Below, in pieces: positions 43,626 through 51,392 of a stretch of 64,000 nt of DNA. This DNA is from Muribaculaceae bacterium (lineage in GTDB: Bacteria; Bacteroidota; Bacteroidia; Bacteroidales; Muribaculaceae). The stretch lies in contig JAMPAX010000001.1 of the NCBI GenBank assembly GCA_023667015.1, forward strand, positions 758,885-822,884. Direction: 5' to 3'. The position numbers and the translations under genes were made by a program. How positions within the stretch are numbered: position 1 is the stretch's first letter; each line of letters opens with the position of its first letter. Under the pieces are notes generated by a model. It was not told the DNA's origin. It saw only the letters and a program-made list of their open reading frames with translations, and made no database searches.

Positions 43626-45173
43626 AAATGCTCCCATTCGCAGGAAGTTGACTTCTTCCTGTGTGAGATATCTCCAGCGTCCGCGAGGTAGGTTTTTCTT
43701 TGTTAATCCGGCGAAGTAGACGCGGTCGAGCTTTGTCACTCGATACCCTAATTTTTCAAATATCCTGCGAACTATGCGGTTGCGTCCACTATGAATCTCT
43801 ATGCCGGCCTGGTTGCGGTCTGTGTCGGAGACGTAGCTTATGGCATCGGCGTGAATCTCACCATCCTCCAACTCTATGCCATCGGCTATGCGCTGCATGT
43901 CGTCTTCGGTGATGTCTTTGTCTGTCCATACGTGGTAGATTTTCTTCTTTACATACTTGGGATGTGTCAGCTTTGAGGCTAAGTCTCCATCGTTGGTCAG
44001 TAGAAGTACGCCCGTGGTGTTGCGGTCAAGTCGCCCTACAGGATATATTCTCTCCTGACATGCGTTCTTGACAATATCCAATACGGTCAGTCGTCCGTTG
44101 GGGTCATCGCTCGTGGTCACACAGTCTTTGGGCTTGTTGAGCAACACGTAGCATTTGCGCTCGGGTGTCACTACCTTCTCATCGAATTCTACTACGTCGT
44201 TGCGCTTGATTTTGGTGCCAAGCTCTGTGACTACTGTTCCGTTGACCTTCACTCTCCCGCCGGTGATGTATTCGTCGGCTTCGCGACGTGAGCATATACC
44301 GGCGTTGCTCATATATTTATTAAGGCGTATTTCGCTCTCGGGATCGATGTCCTCAAGTACGTAGTCTATCTGCTTGGGGCGCGGTGTGAATTTTACATTG
44401 CCGTGGGGACGGAATCCTCCGTTCTGATAACCTCCTTGGCCGTTCTGACGATAACCTCCCTGACGCTGGTAGCCTCCCTGACCATTCTGACGATAGCCTC
44501 CTTGGCCTCCCTGACGCTGATAGCCTCCCTGGCCGTTCTGACGATAGCCTCCCTGGCCGTTCTGACGATAGCTGCCCTGACCATTCTGACGATAGCCTCC
44601 CTGGCCGTTCTGACGCTGATAGCCTCCCTGTCCGCGCTGCTGATAGCCACCCTGTCCGCGCTGCTGATAGCCTCGTTGCTGATAGCCACCTTGTCGCTGA
44701 TAGCCACCTTGTCGCTGGTAGCCTTCCTGACGCTGGTAGGTCTGTCCCTCTTGCATCTCCTGTCCCTCATTCGGGGTGAATCCTTCCTGAGGCTGGTCGT
44801 AATTCTTCTGCTGATATCCTCCGGGACGCTGCTGATAGCCCACCTGACGATGTCCCCCTTGGAAGTTGGGGTTGTAGCTGCGAGGTTGATACCCACCCTG
44901 GCGCTGAAAACCCTCATGACGCTGATATCCTTCCGGACTGCGACGCTGATAACCATCCTGATTGTAGCTCTGGTAGCCTCGACCACCGTTGCTCGGACGA
45001 TAACTCTGATGAGGACGCTGATACTCTGTAGCCTCGCTATGGTTTTCACCCTCCGGAGCAGTCCCTTCCGGATAAGTTGCCTTATTGTAGCGTGTCTCAT
45101 GTCCGGCGGCATCACTGCTGCCGCTGTAGGCCGCGCTGATTCTCGGCCTCTTAGGCTTCTTTTCTTGTTCCAT
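43620..45173 (-). CDS. rRNA pseudouridine synthase (RluB/RsuA type) with a long Gln/Gly/Arg-rich N-terminal repeat
   Basis: A 517-residue protein. Residues about 40-255 are low-complexity repeats of GGYQRQ, GGYRQNGQ and RGQGGYQQ, similar to RGG/prion-like RNA-binding tails. Residues about 275-320 form an S4 RNA-binding domain (RLNKYMSNAGICSRREADEYI). The catalytic domain has YPVGRLDRNTTGVLLLTNDGDL, with the active-site Asp in RLD, and GRNRIVRRIFEKLGY. It would modify uridines in 23S or 16S rRNA. Disordered N-terminal extensions occur in Bacteroidetes members of this family, but this one is long and its repeat DNA is nearly uniform. Confidence 0.9.
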   Translation of the reverse strand: MEQEKKPKRPRISAAYSGSSDAAGHETRYNKATYPEGTAPEGENHSEATEYQRPHQSYRPSNGGRGYQSYNQDGYQRRSPEGYQRHEGFQRQGGYQPRSYNPNFQGGHRQVGYQQRPGGYQQKNYDQPQEGFTPNEGQEMQEGQTYQRQEGYQRQGGYQRQGGYQQRGYQQRGQGGYQQRGQGGYQRQNGQGGYRQNGQGSYRQNGQGGYRQNGQGGYQRQGGQGGYRQNGQGGYQRQGGYRQNGQGGYQNGGFRPHGNVKFTPRPKQIDYVLEDIDPESEIRLNKYMSNAGICSRREADEYITGGRVKVNGTVVTELGTKIKRNDVVEFDEKVVTPERKCYVLLNKPKDCVTTSDDPNGRLTVLDIVKNACQERIYPVGRLDRNTTGVLLLTNDGDLASKLTHPKYVKKKIYHVWTDKDITEDDMQRIADGIELEDGEIHADAISYVSDTDRNQAGIEIHSGRNRIVRRIFEKLGYRVTKLDRVYFAGLTKKNLPRGRWRYLTQEEVNFLRMGAFE

Positions 45174-45369
45174 TCGTTTGTCTAATTGTGTGTCGTGGAG
45201 TAATACCTGACTTGGCGGTCCATTCCCTTGTTATTTTGCTCTTGCAATCTTCACGGTCCGGTAGCTCTACTCAATTATCGACTTTGTTTCTTATTGATTT
45301 ATAAGGTTTTATAGTAAATTTAGTTTGCTAATTTCAGTAACAATTTCTGCAAATGCATATTTTATGCTA

Positions 45370-45377
45370 CAAAAGTA
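45370..45377 (-). promoter_or_regulatory. Candidate promoter box for the pseudouridine synthase gene
   Basis: TACTTTTG on the minus strand (45377-45370) matches TAnnTTTG, about 200 bases upstream of the ATG at 45173. A TTG lies roughly 20 bases before it. The DNA between 45178 and 45365 is otherwise featureless to me. Confidence 0.45.
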
Positions 45378-45553
45378 ACAACAAATTATCTATCATGCAA
45401 GTTTTGTCAAATATAATTTAAAACTACAAGTTCCCATGCTCCTCGCCGACAGAAATTGAGAAAATCCTCAAAGCAGAGATGTGGTAAAAGTTAAAAAATG
45501 TTAAATCAAAATAAAATTTATATGTTATATAACATAATTATGAAAAATGTTAT

Positions 45554-45561
45554 TACCTTTG
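45554..45561 (+). promoter_or_regulatory. -7 promoter box of small RNA copy 1
   Basis: TACCTTTG matches TAnnTTTG. The -33 region is AT-rich without a clear TTTG. The conserved RNA block begins 8 bases downstream, at 45569. Confidence 0.65.
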
Positions 45562-45567
45562 CATTCG

Positions 45568-45637
45568 AGTTTTTCATGGTATTAGATTTTAAGGTTAACA
45601 CAGAGATTGGTTGTCGTGACGACAATCAATTTTTTTA
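45568..45637 (+). ncRNA. Small RNA gene, copy 1
   Basis: Starting 7-8 bases after a TACCTTTG box, the block at 45569-45597 (GTTTTTCATGGTATTAG, then ATTTTAAGGTTA) repeats the block of the 24.2-kb RNA with one extra T. It leads into a hairpin (45606-45616 with 45620-45630, one G-U pair, loop TGA) and a run of seven U. The predicted RNA is about 69 nt. It stands alone, about 250 bases before the TIM-barrel gene, which has its own promoter (45778). It could also be a leader with an attenuator for something downstream, but nothing directly follows. Confidence 0.7.
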
Positions 45638-45777
45638 TGTCTTTTCCGGACGGTCATTAGCCATAGGTTTCCTAAGTATAAGTAGTATAAGTCGCTGTGA
45701 GCTTGCAATCCACACCGTGTAGGCAACCTCTCCCGGGTTACAATCCTTCGAGAATAGTCTAAACTTTGAGTCTTTCT

Positions 45778-45809
45778 TTTGGAAATACCCTCAGAGTTGG
45801 CTAATTTTG
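45778..45809 (+). promoter_or_regulatory. Promoter of the TIM-barrel protein gene
   Basis: TTTG (45778-45781) is followed after 20 bases by TAATTTTG (45802-45809). The stretch 45640-45775 between this and the small RNA shows no ORF or RNA fold that I can name. Confidence 0.65.
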
Positions 45810-45827
45810 TATTAATTTTATAACCCT

Positions 45828-45873
45828 AAGTAGATGGTCGATTTAAGTTTAAACTTAAATTGAATAGCTACTT
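45828..45873. repeat. AAGTAG-ended palindromic repeat in a 5' leader
   Basis: AAGTAGATGGTCGATTTAAG and an inverted arm ending TGAATAGCTACTT flank TTTAAAC. It lies between the promoter at 45778 and the ATG at 45889, so it would fold in the mRNA leader. Confidence 0.7.
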
Positions 45874-45888
45874 ACAACCTAACATACC

Positions 45889-46593
45889 ATGATTTATAAA
45901 AATTGCAATTCTATGTCTTGCGAGCCGCCACGTCTTGTGGTGATGCTGACATATAATGACTTTACCGTAGACAATGCTGAGGAAATCTTTGATCAATGTC
46001 GCGATTCTAAGGCGCAATTCTGGGGGATGAAGGAATCTCCTCTGTCTATTGATCGTATGAAGTCTCTCTATATGAAAATGAGGGATTCCGGGAAGACAAC
46101 TCTTCTGGAGGTAGTATGCTATGACGAAGAGTCCGGAATGAGGGGTGCTGAGATAGCTGCTGAGTGTGGCGTTGATATTCTGATGGGTACAATGTTCTAT
46201 CCCTCGATTGCAAAATTCTGTAAGTCTCATAATATTAAGTATATGCCTTTTGTAGGTGATATTGAGGGAAGACCTTCAGTCCTCAAGGGGGAGATGGATG
46301 GTATTGTCCGGCAGGCTGAGGAGGCTATCAGGTGTGGAGCTGATGGTATTGATATTCTTGGATATCGATATGAGGGCGATCCTGTAGCTCTGAATAAGAC
46401 TCTCGTAAAAGGATGTCCGGCAGATGTATGTATTGCCGGAAGTATAGACAGTTTTCAAAGGCTTGATGAAGTACGACAGACAGGTGCCTGGGGATTCACA
46501 ATTGGTAGTGCGTTCTTCGACAATAAATTCGGAGGATCTTTTGCTGAGCAAATCAATAAGGTTGTAGACTATTTGAATTCTCACATATCTTAA
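45889..46593 (+). CDS. TIM-barrel protein of unknown function
   Basis: A 234-residue soluble protein that reads as a beta/alpha barrel: RLVVMLTYNDF, TTLLEVVCYDE, CGVDILMGTMFYPS, IKYMPFVGDIEGRPS, CGADGIDILGYRYEGD, ADVCIAGSIDS and AWGFTIGSAFF are regularly spaced strands. The last two segments resemble a phosphate-binding end as in HisA/TrpC/NanE-type barrels, so a sugar-phosphate substrate is possible. I do not recognise the family. It has its own promoter and a palindromic leader and stands alone. Confidence 0.75.
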   Translation: MIYKNCNSMSCEPPRLVVMLTYNDFTVDNAEEIFDQCRDSKAQFWGMKESPLSIDRMKSLYMKMRDSGKTTLLEVVCYDEESGMRGAEIAAECGVDILMGTMFYPSIAKFCKSHNIKYMPFVGDIEGRPSVLKGEMDGIVRQAEEAIRCGADGIDILGYRYEGDPVALNKTLVKGCPADVCIAGSIDSFQRLDEVRQTGAWGFTIGSAFFDNKFGGSFAEQINKVVDYLNSHIS

Positions 46594-46686
46594 TATGTGG
46601 CAGCCCACGCGAGATGCAATACTCACGAATCTCTTTTTCCCTGGAATGAATATAGAGAGATGCCGGTATAGCTCCATTGTCAACGC

Positions 46687-46788
46687 CCCTCGTCCCTCGT
46701 CCCTCGTCCCTCGTCCCTCGCCCCTCGTCCCTCGTCCCTCGTCCCTCGTCCCTCGTCCCTCGTCCCTCGTCCCTCGTCCCTCGTCCCT
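46687..46788. repeat. 7-base tandem repeat (CCCTCGT), about 14-15 copies
   Basis: A nearly perfect heptamer array with one altered unit, lying between the TIM-barrel gene and the hpt promoter. It ends about 14 bases before the -33 element, so changes in copy number could alter local promoter geometry. Confidence 0.9.
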
Positions 46789-46801
46789 TTTTTTATTGCT
46801 A

Positions 46802-46832
46802 TTGTGTAAGTCCGCTCTTTTTGCTACCTTTG
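46802..46832 (+). promoter_or_regulatory. Promoter of hpt
   Basis: TTGT (46802-46805) is followed after 19 bases by TACCTTTG (46825-46832). The hpt ATG is at 46904. Confidence 0.65.
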
Positions 46833-46903
46833 CGCAAATTTTATTTTTTTGAATCGGGGTTGCTTCGGTTCCCTATTTCTTATTTTTTTATAGTCTCTAC
46901 ATT

Positions 46904-47449
46904 ATGGAGAATAAAGTTACAGTAGACGGTCTCTCTTTTGTACCTTACCTTAAAAAGGAGGAAATCTCCCGACAGGTGGCTCGCGTTGCTGACGAACTGC
47001 GCCGCGACCTTAACGGCAAAACGCCTCTCTTCCTATGTGTGCTTAACGGCGCTTTTGTCTTTGCCGCAGACCTCATCCGCGAAGTCGGTATTAATGATTG
47101 CAAAATCAATTTTATCCGCTATTCATCCTATGCAGGTACTTCTTCTACCGGCCGGGTGAAGGAGATCCTCGGCCTTACCGAGGATATCGAGGGTAAGGAT
47201 ATCGTTATCATTGAGGATATTGTCGATACCGGCCTTACTGCCGTTAAAATGATTGAGGATCTTAAGAAGAAGAATCCTGCTTCCATCAGATTTGCCACTC
47301 TTCTCCATAAGCCGGAAAGCTCTAAGACCGGTTTTAAGCCTGATTATGTAGCGTTCTCAATCCCTCCCAAATTTATTATCGGATACGGCCTTGACCTCGA
47401 CGGTAAGGTGAGAAATCTCCCCGATATCTATGTTATCGATGAGGAGTAA
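46904..47449 (+). CDS. hpt: Hypoxanthine phosphoribosyltransferase
   Basis: A 181-residue purine salvage enzyme that converts hypoxanthine (and usually guanine) with PRPP to IMP/GMP. The PRPP-binding motif [15 protein letters not shown] is clear (about residues 102-116), and [18 protein letters not shown] and [19 protein letters not shown] are family segments. It lies 65 bases before adk, forming a nucleotide-metabolism pair. Confidence 0.95.
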   Translation: MENKVTVDGLSFVPYLKKEEISRQVARVADELRRDLNGKTPLFLCVLNGAFVFAADLIREVGINDCKINFIRYSSYAGTSSTGRVKEILGLTEDIEGKDIVIIEDIVDTGLTAVKMIEDLKKKNPASIRFATLLHKPESSKTGFKPDYVAFSIPPKFIIGYGLDLDGKVRNLPDIYVIDEE

Positions 47450-47514
47450 TAACCATCTTCCGTAAATAAGAGCTCTACCCAAAGTCTATATCCCTAAATC
47501 TTAGGATTTTTACT

Positions 47515-48114
47515 ATGCTTAATTTAGTACTATTCGGTGCCCCCGGCAGCGGAAAGGGCACTCAAAGCGCCAAGCTTATTGATGAGTATGGCCTCTACCA
47601 TATATCTACCGGTGAACTTCTACGCGACCACATAGCCCGAGGCACTGACCTGGGCAAGGTTGCCGACCAATATATATCCAAGGGTCAGCTGATCCCTGAT
47701 GATCTGATGATCTCTATCCTCGATGATGTCCTCGATAAGCAGGCAAAGGATAAGAAAGGTGTGGTCTTCGATGGCTTCCCTCGCACTGTTCCGCAGGCAG
47801 AGGCTCTCTCTGAACTCCTGCGTAAGCGCGGCTCCGACCTACATGCTGTTGTAGGCCTTGAGGTGCCGGAGGAGGAGCTTATCGCACGAATGCTCCATCG
47901 CGGTCAAATTGAGGGTCGTGCCGACGACAATCCGGAGACTATCAAGAATCGGCTGGACGTATATCATTCCCAGACCCAACCTCTTCGTGACTATTATCAG
48001 AAGGAGGGTAAGTATATCCCTGTCAATGGCTCAGGTGTTGTAGATGAGATCTTCGAAAATATCGCCAAGGGTATCGAACGCACTACGGGACTAAAACGCC
48101 GCAAGAAGAAGTAA
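47515..48114 (+). CDS. adk: Adenylate kinase
   Basis: A 199-residue enzyme catalysing ATP + AMP = 2 ADP. The P-loop LFGAPGSGKGTQSAKL is at the N-terminus, followed by HISTGELLRDHIARGT (AMP site), VVFDGFPRTVPQAEAL and GRADDNPETIKNRL. The LID is short, without a zinc motif. A basic KRRKKK tail ends the protein. It is probably co-transcribed with hpt. Confidence 0.96.
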   Translation: MLNLVLFGAPGSGKGTQSAKLIDEYGLYHISTGELLRDHIARGTDLGKVADQYISKGQLIPDDLMISILDDVLDKQAKDKKGVVFDGFPRTVPQAEALSELLRKRGSDLHAVVGLEVPEEELIARMLHRGQIEGRADDNPETIKNRLDVYHSQTQPLRDYYQKEGKYIPVNGSGVVDEIFENIAKGIERTTGLKRRKKK

Positions 48115-48123
48115 GTGGCATAT

Positions 48124-48157
48124 AAGTAGCTGTTCAATTTAAATCGACCATCTACTT
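48124..48157. repeat. AAGTAG-ended palindromic repeat, minimal form
   Basis: AAGTAGCTGTTCAATTTAAA is directly followed by TCGACCATCTACTT. These are the two ends of the longer element at 51181-51341 brought together. It lies just after adk. Confidence 0.75.
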
Positions 48158-48202
48158 AAAAATTTCCTTTTCAAAAATTTTTATGTGGCGGGCTCTTAGT
48201 CT

Positions 48203-49168
48203 ATGACTTTTCGTACAGAACTTATAATCCCTCGGGGTCCTTTTCTGTTGAATCCAACCGAAAGGACCCTTCTTCTTGGCTCATGTTTCGCTCAGGAGAT
48301 GGGCTCACGGATGCGCGCTTCTTTCTGGCCGGCTGTTGTCAATCCCCTCGGAGTGCTCTTCAATCCGGAGTCTATAGCCAATGCAGTGGCTATTGCTCTT
48401 GCAGGGGAGGGGGCTCATCTTCATGAGGCTGCGAACTCGGTGTTTGCCCATGGCTCTTCGTGGGTGTCTTGGCTATGTGATTCGTCTGTCTCTGCTCAAT
48501 CTCGAGATGTTTGTATCCGGAGGGTTATTGAGGCGTTGAAGAATCTTGAGGATGCTCTTCGCGTTTCTTCAGCAATTGTCATTACCCTCGGCACGGCTTT
48601 CGTATATCGTCTGGAGTCGGGACGAGTTGTAGCCAACTGCCACAAGCAACCCGCAAGGTTGTTCCGGCGAGAGCGTCTTTCGGTGGGGCAGGTCGCAGCT
48701 CATCTTGATTCTATCCTCGATCGTATTGATAATCACAATCCGACAGCCAAAGTTATATTCACTGTAAGTCCCGTCAGGCATATTGGCGATGGGTTGCCGG
48801 AGAATATGCTCTCGAAGAGTACGCTGCGATTGGCCGTGGATGAGGTTTGTCGGCGTTGGGAATCTGCGGTTTATTTCCCGGCATATGAGCTTCTTTGTGA
48901 TGATCTTCGCGACTATCGCTTCTATGCACGCGATATGGTTCATCCTTCGGATGCTGCAGCAGACTATATATGGGAGAAGTTTCAGGAGACTTTCCTTTCT
49001 GAAGACTCGCGCCGTATTGTCGATAAGGGGAGAAAGCTTCGTACCCGTCTTAATCATCGTCCTCTCTTCCCGGACTCGCCGGAGGCAGAGACTTTTGCAC
49101 GCAAGTCGCGGGAGCTTTTGGAGCAACATTTATGCAATATTGGTGTGGATTCGGCGTTCTTTATGTAA
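48203..49168 (+). CDS. GSCFA domain protein
   Basis: A 321-residue protein with the signature LLLGSCFAQEMGSRM (the GSCFA motif) near residue 26, NPLGVLFNPESIA, and a later FTVSPVRHI with ARDMVHPSDAAADYIW. This pattern recalls SGNH/GDSL-type hydrolases (Ser in GSCFA, Asp/His near the end). The family is common in Bacteroidetes and of unproven function; an esterase acting on glycans or lipids is likely. There is no signal peptide. It ends next to the PorE-like lipoprotein gene. Confidence 0.85.
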   Translation: MTFRTELIIPRGPFLLNPTERTLLLGSCFAQEMGSRMRASFWPAVVNPLGVLFNPESIANAVAIALAGEGAHLHEAANSVFAHGSSWVSWLCDSSVSAQSRDVCIRRVIEALKNLEDALRVSSAIVITLGTAFVYRLESGRVVANCHKQPARLFRRERLSVGQVAAHLDSILDRIDNHNPTAKVIFTVSPVRHIGDGLPENMLSKSTLRLAVDEVCRRWESAVYFPAYELLCDDLRDYRFYARDMVHPSDAAADYIWEKFQETFLSEDSRRIVDKGRKLRTRLNHRPLFPDSPEAETFARKSRELLEQHLCNIGVDSAFFM

Positions 49169-49170
49169 TA

Positions 49171-51174
49171 ATGAAAATTTTAAGACGAAATTCATCTATC
49201 CGTGGGTTCGCTGCTTTAGCTGTGGCAATCCTGACTCTTCTATGTGTGGCTTCAGCATGTAAGTCTGCCAAGCTTTCTGATGCTGATGCCCAGATGGACA
49301 GGGGTGAATTTTTCGATGCCTCAAAGACTTATCGTAAGATCTACAATAAGCTCACAAAGCGCGAGGAGCGACCGCTACGCGGAGAGGTGGCCTACAAGAT
49401 GGCTACCTGCTATCGTCGCCTGAACATGGCAGCACGTGCCTCGGCAGCCTATCAGAATGCTATCCGCTATCAATATCCCGATTCGATGGCGTATTTCTAC
49501 CTTGGCCGCTCGTTGCAAGCTGAGGGTAAGTATGCTCCGGCTATCGAAGCATATCAGACTTTTCTGCAATGGAAGCCTGAAAATACTCTCGCCCGGGAGG
49601 GTATTCGCGGTTGCCAACAAGCTATCGATTCGAAAAACAAGAAGAAGACGCGCTACGTTGTAAAAAATGCGAAGCTCTTCAACTCTCGTCGCTCCGACTT
49701 TTCTCCGATGTATCTCGATAAGTCGCTGGATCAGATTTATTTTACCTCAACCAACGAGAAGGTCACCGGCACCAACCGCTCAGAAATCACCGGCATGAAG
49801 AAGGGTGACATATATTTCTCGAAAAAGAATGAAAGAGGGGAGTGGCAACGCCCTGAACCTGCCGGGGGTGAGTTAAATACAGATATGGATGAGGGTATCA
49901 TCTCGTTTTCTCCGGATGGACAGACGATGTATCTTACCAAGGCACGCCGTTCGCTGACCTCAAACACTTCTGTAGAAATTTTCACTTCTCGCCGTTCCGA
50001 TGCTACTTGGAGTGTCCCTCAGAAGTTTGAGATTACTGCCGATACACTCTCGGCATTCGGTCATCCGGCGGTATCTCCCGATGGTAGGTACCTATATTTC
50101 TCTTCTGATATGCCCGGTGGGTATGGCGGTAAGGATATCTGGCGCATCAACCTTCAGGATAAGGGTGGTAGCCTTGAGAATATGGGACCGCAAATCAATA
50201 CCGCAGGCGATGAGATGTTTCCATATATGCGCACCGATTCGGTAATGTATTTCTCTTCCGACGGTCACCCCGGCTTCGGTGGCCTTGACCTCTTTCGAGC
50301 ATACCTCGACTCCACCGGAAAGCGCTGGAGCATAGACAACATGGGTCTGCCAATGAATAGCTCCGGCGATGATTTTGGTATCACCTTCGGTGAGGGTGAG
50401 TCGGGTTTCTTTAGCTCTAATCGTGGCGATGGTCGTGGATATGATCATATCTATTCTTTTGAGCTTCCGGATATTAAGGTGACAATTTCGGGATGGGTAG
50501 TCGATAAAGACGATGAGCCCGTCCCCAAGGCTATCATCCGTATTGTAGGCGATGACGGCTCCAACCAGAAGGAGGTGGCTCGCGATGACGGCTCTTTCTC
50601 TTTCAATCTTGAACGCGGCACAAAGTACGTGATGATGGCGGGAGCTCCAGGTTATCTCAACCAGAAGCAGGAGTTTGTCTCAGACAGTGAGGAGGAGGAT
50701 GCCGAATATGGTATTGATTTTATTCTCGCGGCTATTGATAAACCTCAAGTCGTAGAGAATATCTTCTATGACTTCGATAAGGCAACACTTCGTCCCGAGT
50801 CCAAGAAGGCTCTCGACGAGATGGCCCAGATGCTCCGTGACAACCCCAACGTCTCGATAGAGATGGGTAGCCACACCGACCGCATGGGATCCGATGAGTA
50901 TAATCTGGTTCTTTCAGACCGTCGTGCCAAGAGTGTTGTTGACTACCTGGTAGCAGCCGGAGTAGACCCTGCCCGCCTTACTTTCAAGGGTTATGGCGAG
51001 ACTGTCCCCAAGACTGTCACCAAGCGTATCAATAAGCTCTATCCTCAATTCCCGGAGGGTACCGTACTCGATGAGGCTTTCATAGAGACTCTTAGTGAGG
51101 AAGATCGCCAGGCCGCTGACCAAATCAATCGACGCACCGAATTTAAAGTAACCTCCATAAATCAAGTATTCTAA
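49171..51174 (+). CDS. PorE-like OmpA family lipoprotein (TPR + beta-propeller + carboxypeptidase-regulatory-like + OmpA domain)
   Basis: A 667-residue lipoprotein from the ATG at 49171; an in-frame start at 49132 lacks a signal peptide. The lipobox is VASAC (Cys near residue 30). TPR repeats span about 35-150. PD40/WD40-like propeller repeats span about 180-430 (SFSPDGQTMYLTKARRS, AVSPDGRYLYFSSDMPGG). A carboxypeptidase-regulatory-like domain lies around 440-510 and an OmpA C-terminal peptidoglycan-binding domain around 530-660 (SHTDRMGSDEYNLVLSDRRA). This domain order is that of PorE of Porphyromonas gingivalis, which anchors the T9SS to peptidoglycan. T9SS function here is inferred. Confidence 0.85.
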   Translation: MKILRRNSSIRGFAALAVAILTLLCVASACKSAKLSDADAQMDRGEFFDASKTYRKIYNKLTKREERPLRGEVAYKMATCYRRLNMAARASAAYQNAIRYQYPDSMAYFYLGRSLQAEGKYAPAIEAYQTFLQWKPENTLAREGIRGCQQAIDSKNKKKTRYVVKNAKLFNSRRSDFSPMYLDKSLDQIYFTSTNEKVTGTNRSEITGMKKGDIYFSKKNERGEWQRPEPAGGELNTDMDEGIISFSPDGQTMYLTKARRSLTSNTSVEIFTSRRSDATWSVPQKFEITADTLSAFGHPAVSPDGRYLYFSSDMPGGYGGKDIWRINLQDKGGSLENMGPQINTAGDEMFPYMRTDSVMYFSSDGHPGFGGLDLFRAYLDSTGKRWSIDNMGLPMNSSGDDFGITFGEGESGFFSSNRGDGRGYDHIYSFELPDIKVTISGWVVDKDDEPVPKAIIRIVGDDGSNQKEVARDDGSFSFNLERGTKYVMMAGAPGYLNQKQEFVSDSEEEDAEYGIDFILAAIDKPQVVENIFYDFDKATLRPESKKALDEMAQMLRDNPNVSIEMGSHTDRMGSDEYNLVLSDRRAKSVVDYLVAAGVDPARLTFKGYGETVPKTVTKRINKLYPQFPEGTVLDEAFIETLSEEDRQAADQINRRTEFKVTSINQVF

Positions 51175-51180
51175 CCACTT

Positions 51181-51341
51181 AAGTAGATGGTCGATTTAAA
51201 TGTAAATTTTATGCGCGGTTATTTTTGTGACAGTTTCTTCACTCGAAGAAGGAATAATGCAAGCATTATGACTGATGAGAGGGGAGAAAATGTCCAAAAA
51301 ATAACAAGCAGAAAGTTTGAATTTCAATTGAACAGCTGCTT
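51181..51341. repeat. AAGTAG-ended repeat element, long form (MITE-like)
   Basis: The left end AAGTAGATGGTCGATTTAAA and the right end (read inverted, AAGCAGCTGTTCAATT) are imperfect inverted ends of about 20 bases around about 120 bases. The inner part 51235-51341 recurs inverted at 55716-55821 with only a few differences. It starts 6 bases after the PorE-like stop and contains no ORF. Confidence 0.8.
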
Positions 51342-51392
51342 ATAAGACTTATAATTCTTATAATTTTTATAATTCTTATAAATCATACAAAA

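Noticed and set aside
44393..45185. Long alternative-frame ORFs on both strands over the Gln/Gly repeat
   Set aside because: They are shadows of the biased repeat DNA of the pseudouridine synthase gene; the S4/synthase frame is the real one.
45498..45722. A 74-codon plus-strand ORF with start upstream of the small RNA
   Set aside because: It runs across a promoter box, the conserved RNA block and a terminator, and its protein has no family features.
45640..45775. Possible tRNA or 6S-like RNA, suggested by CCCGGGTTACAATCC
   Set aside because: No acceptor stem, anticodon arm or overall tRNA fold could be drawn, and nothing identifies it as 6S RNA.
46595..46925. Two overlapping plus-strand ORFs with VPRPSSL repeats
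   Set aside because: They are translations of the 7-base tandem repeat and cover the hpt promoter; there is no coding signal apart from the repeat.
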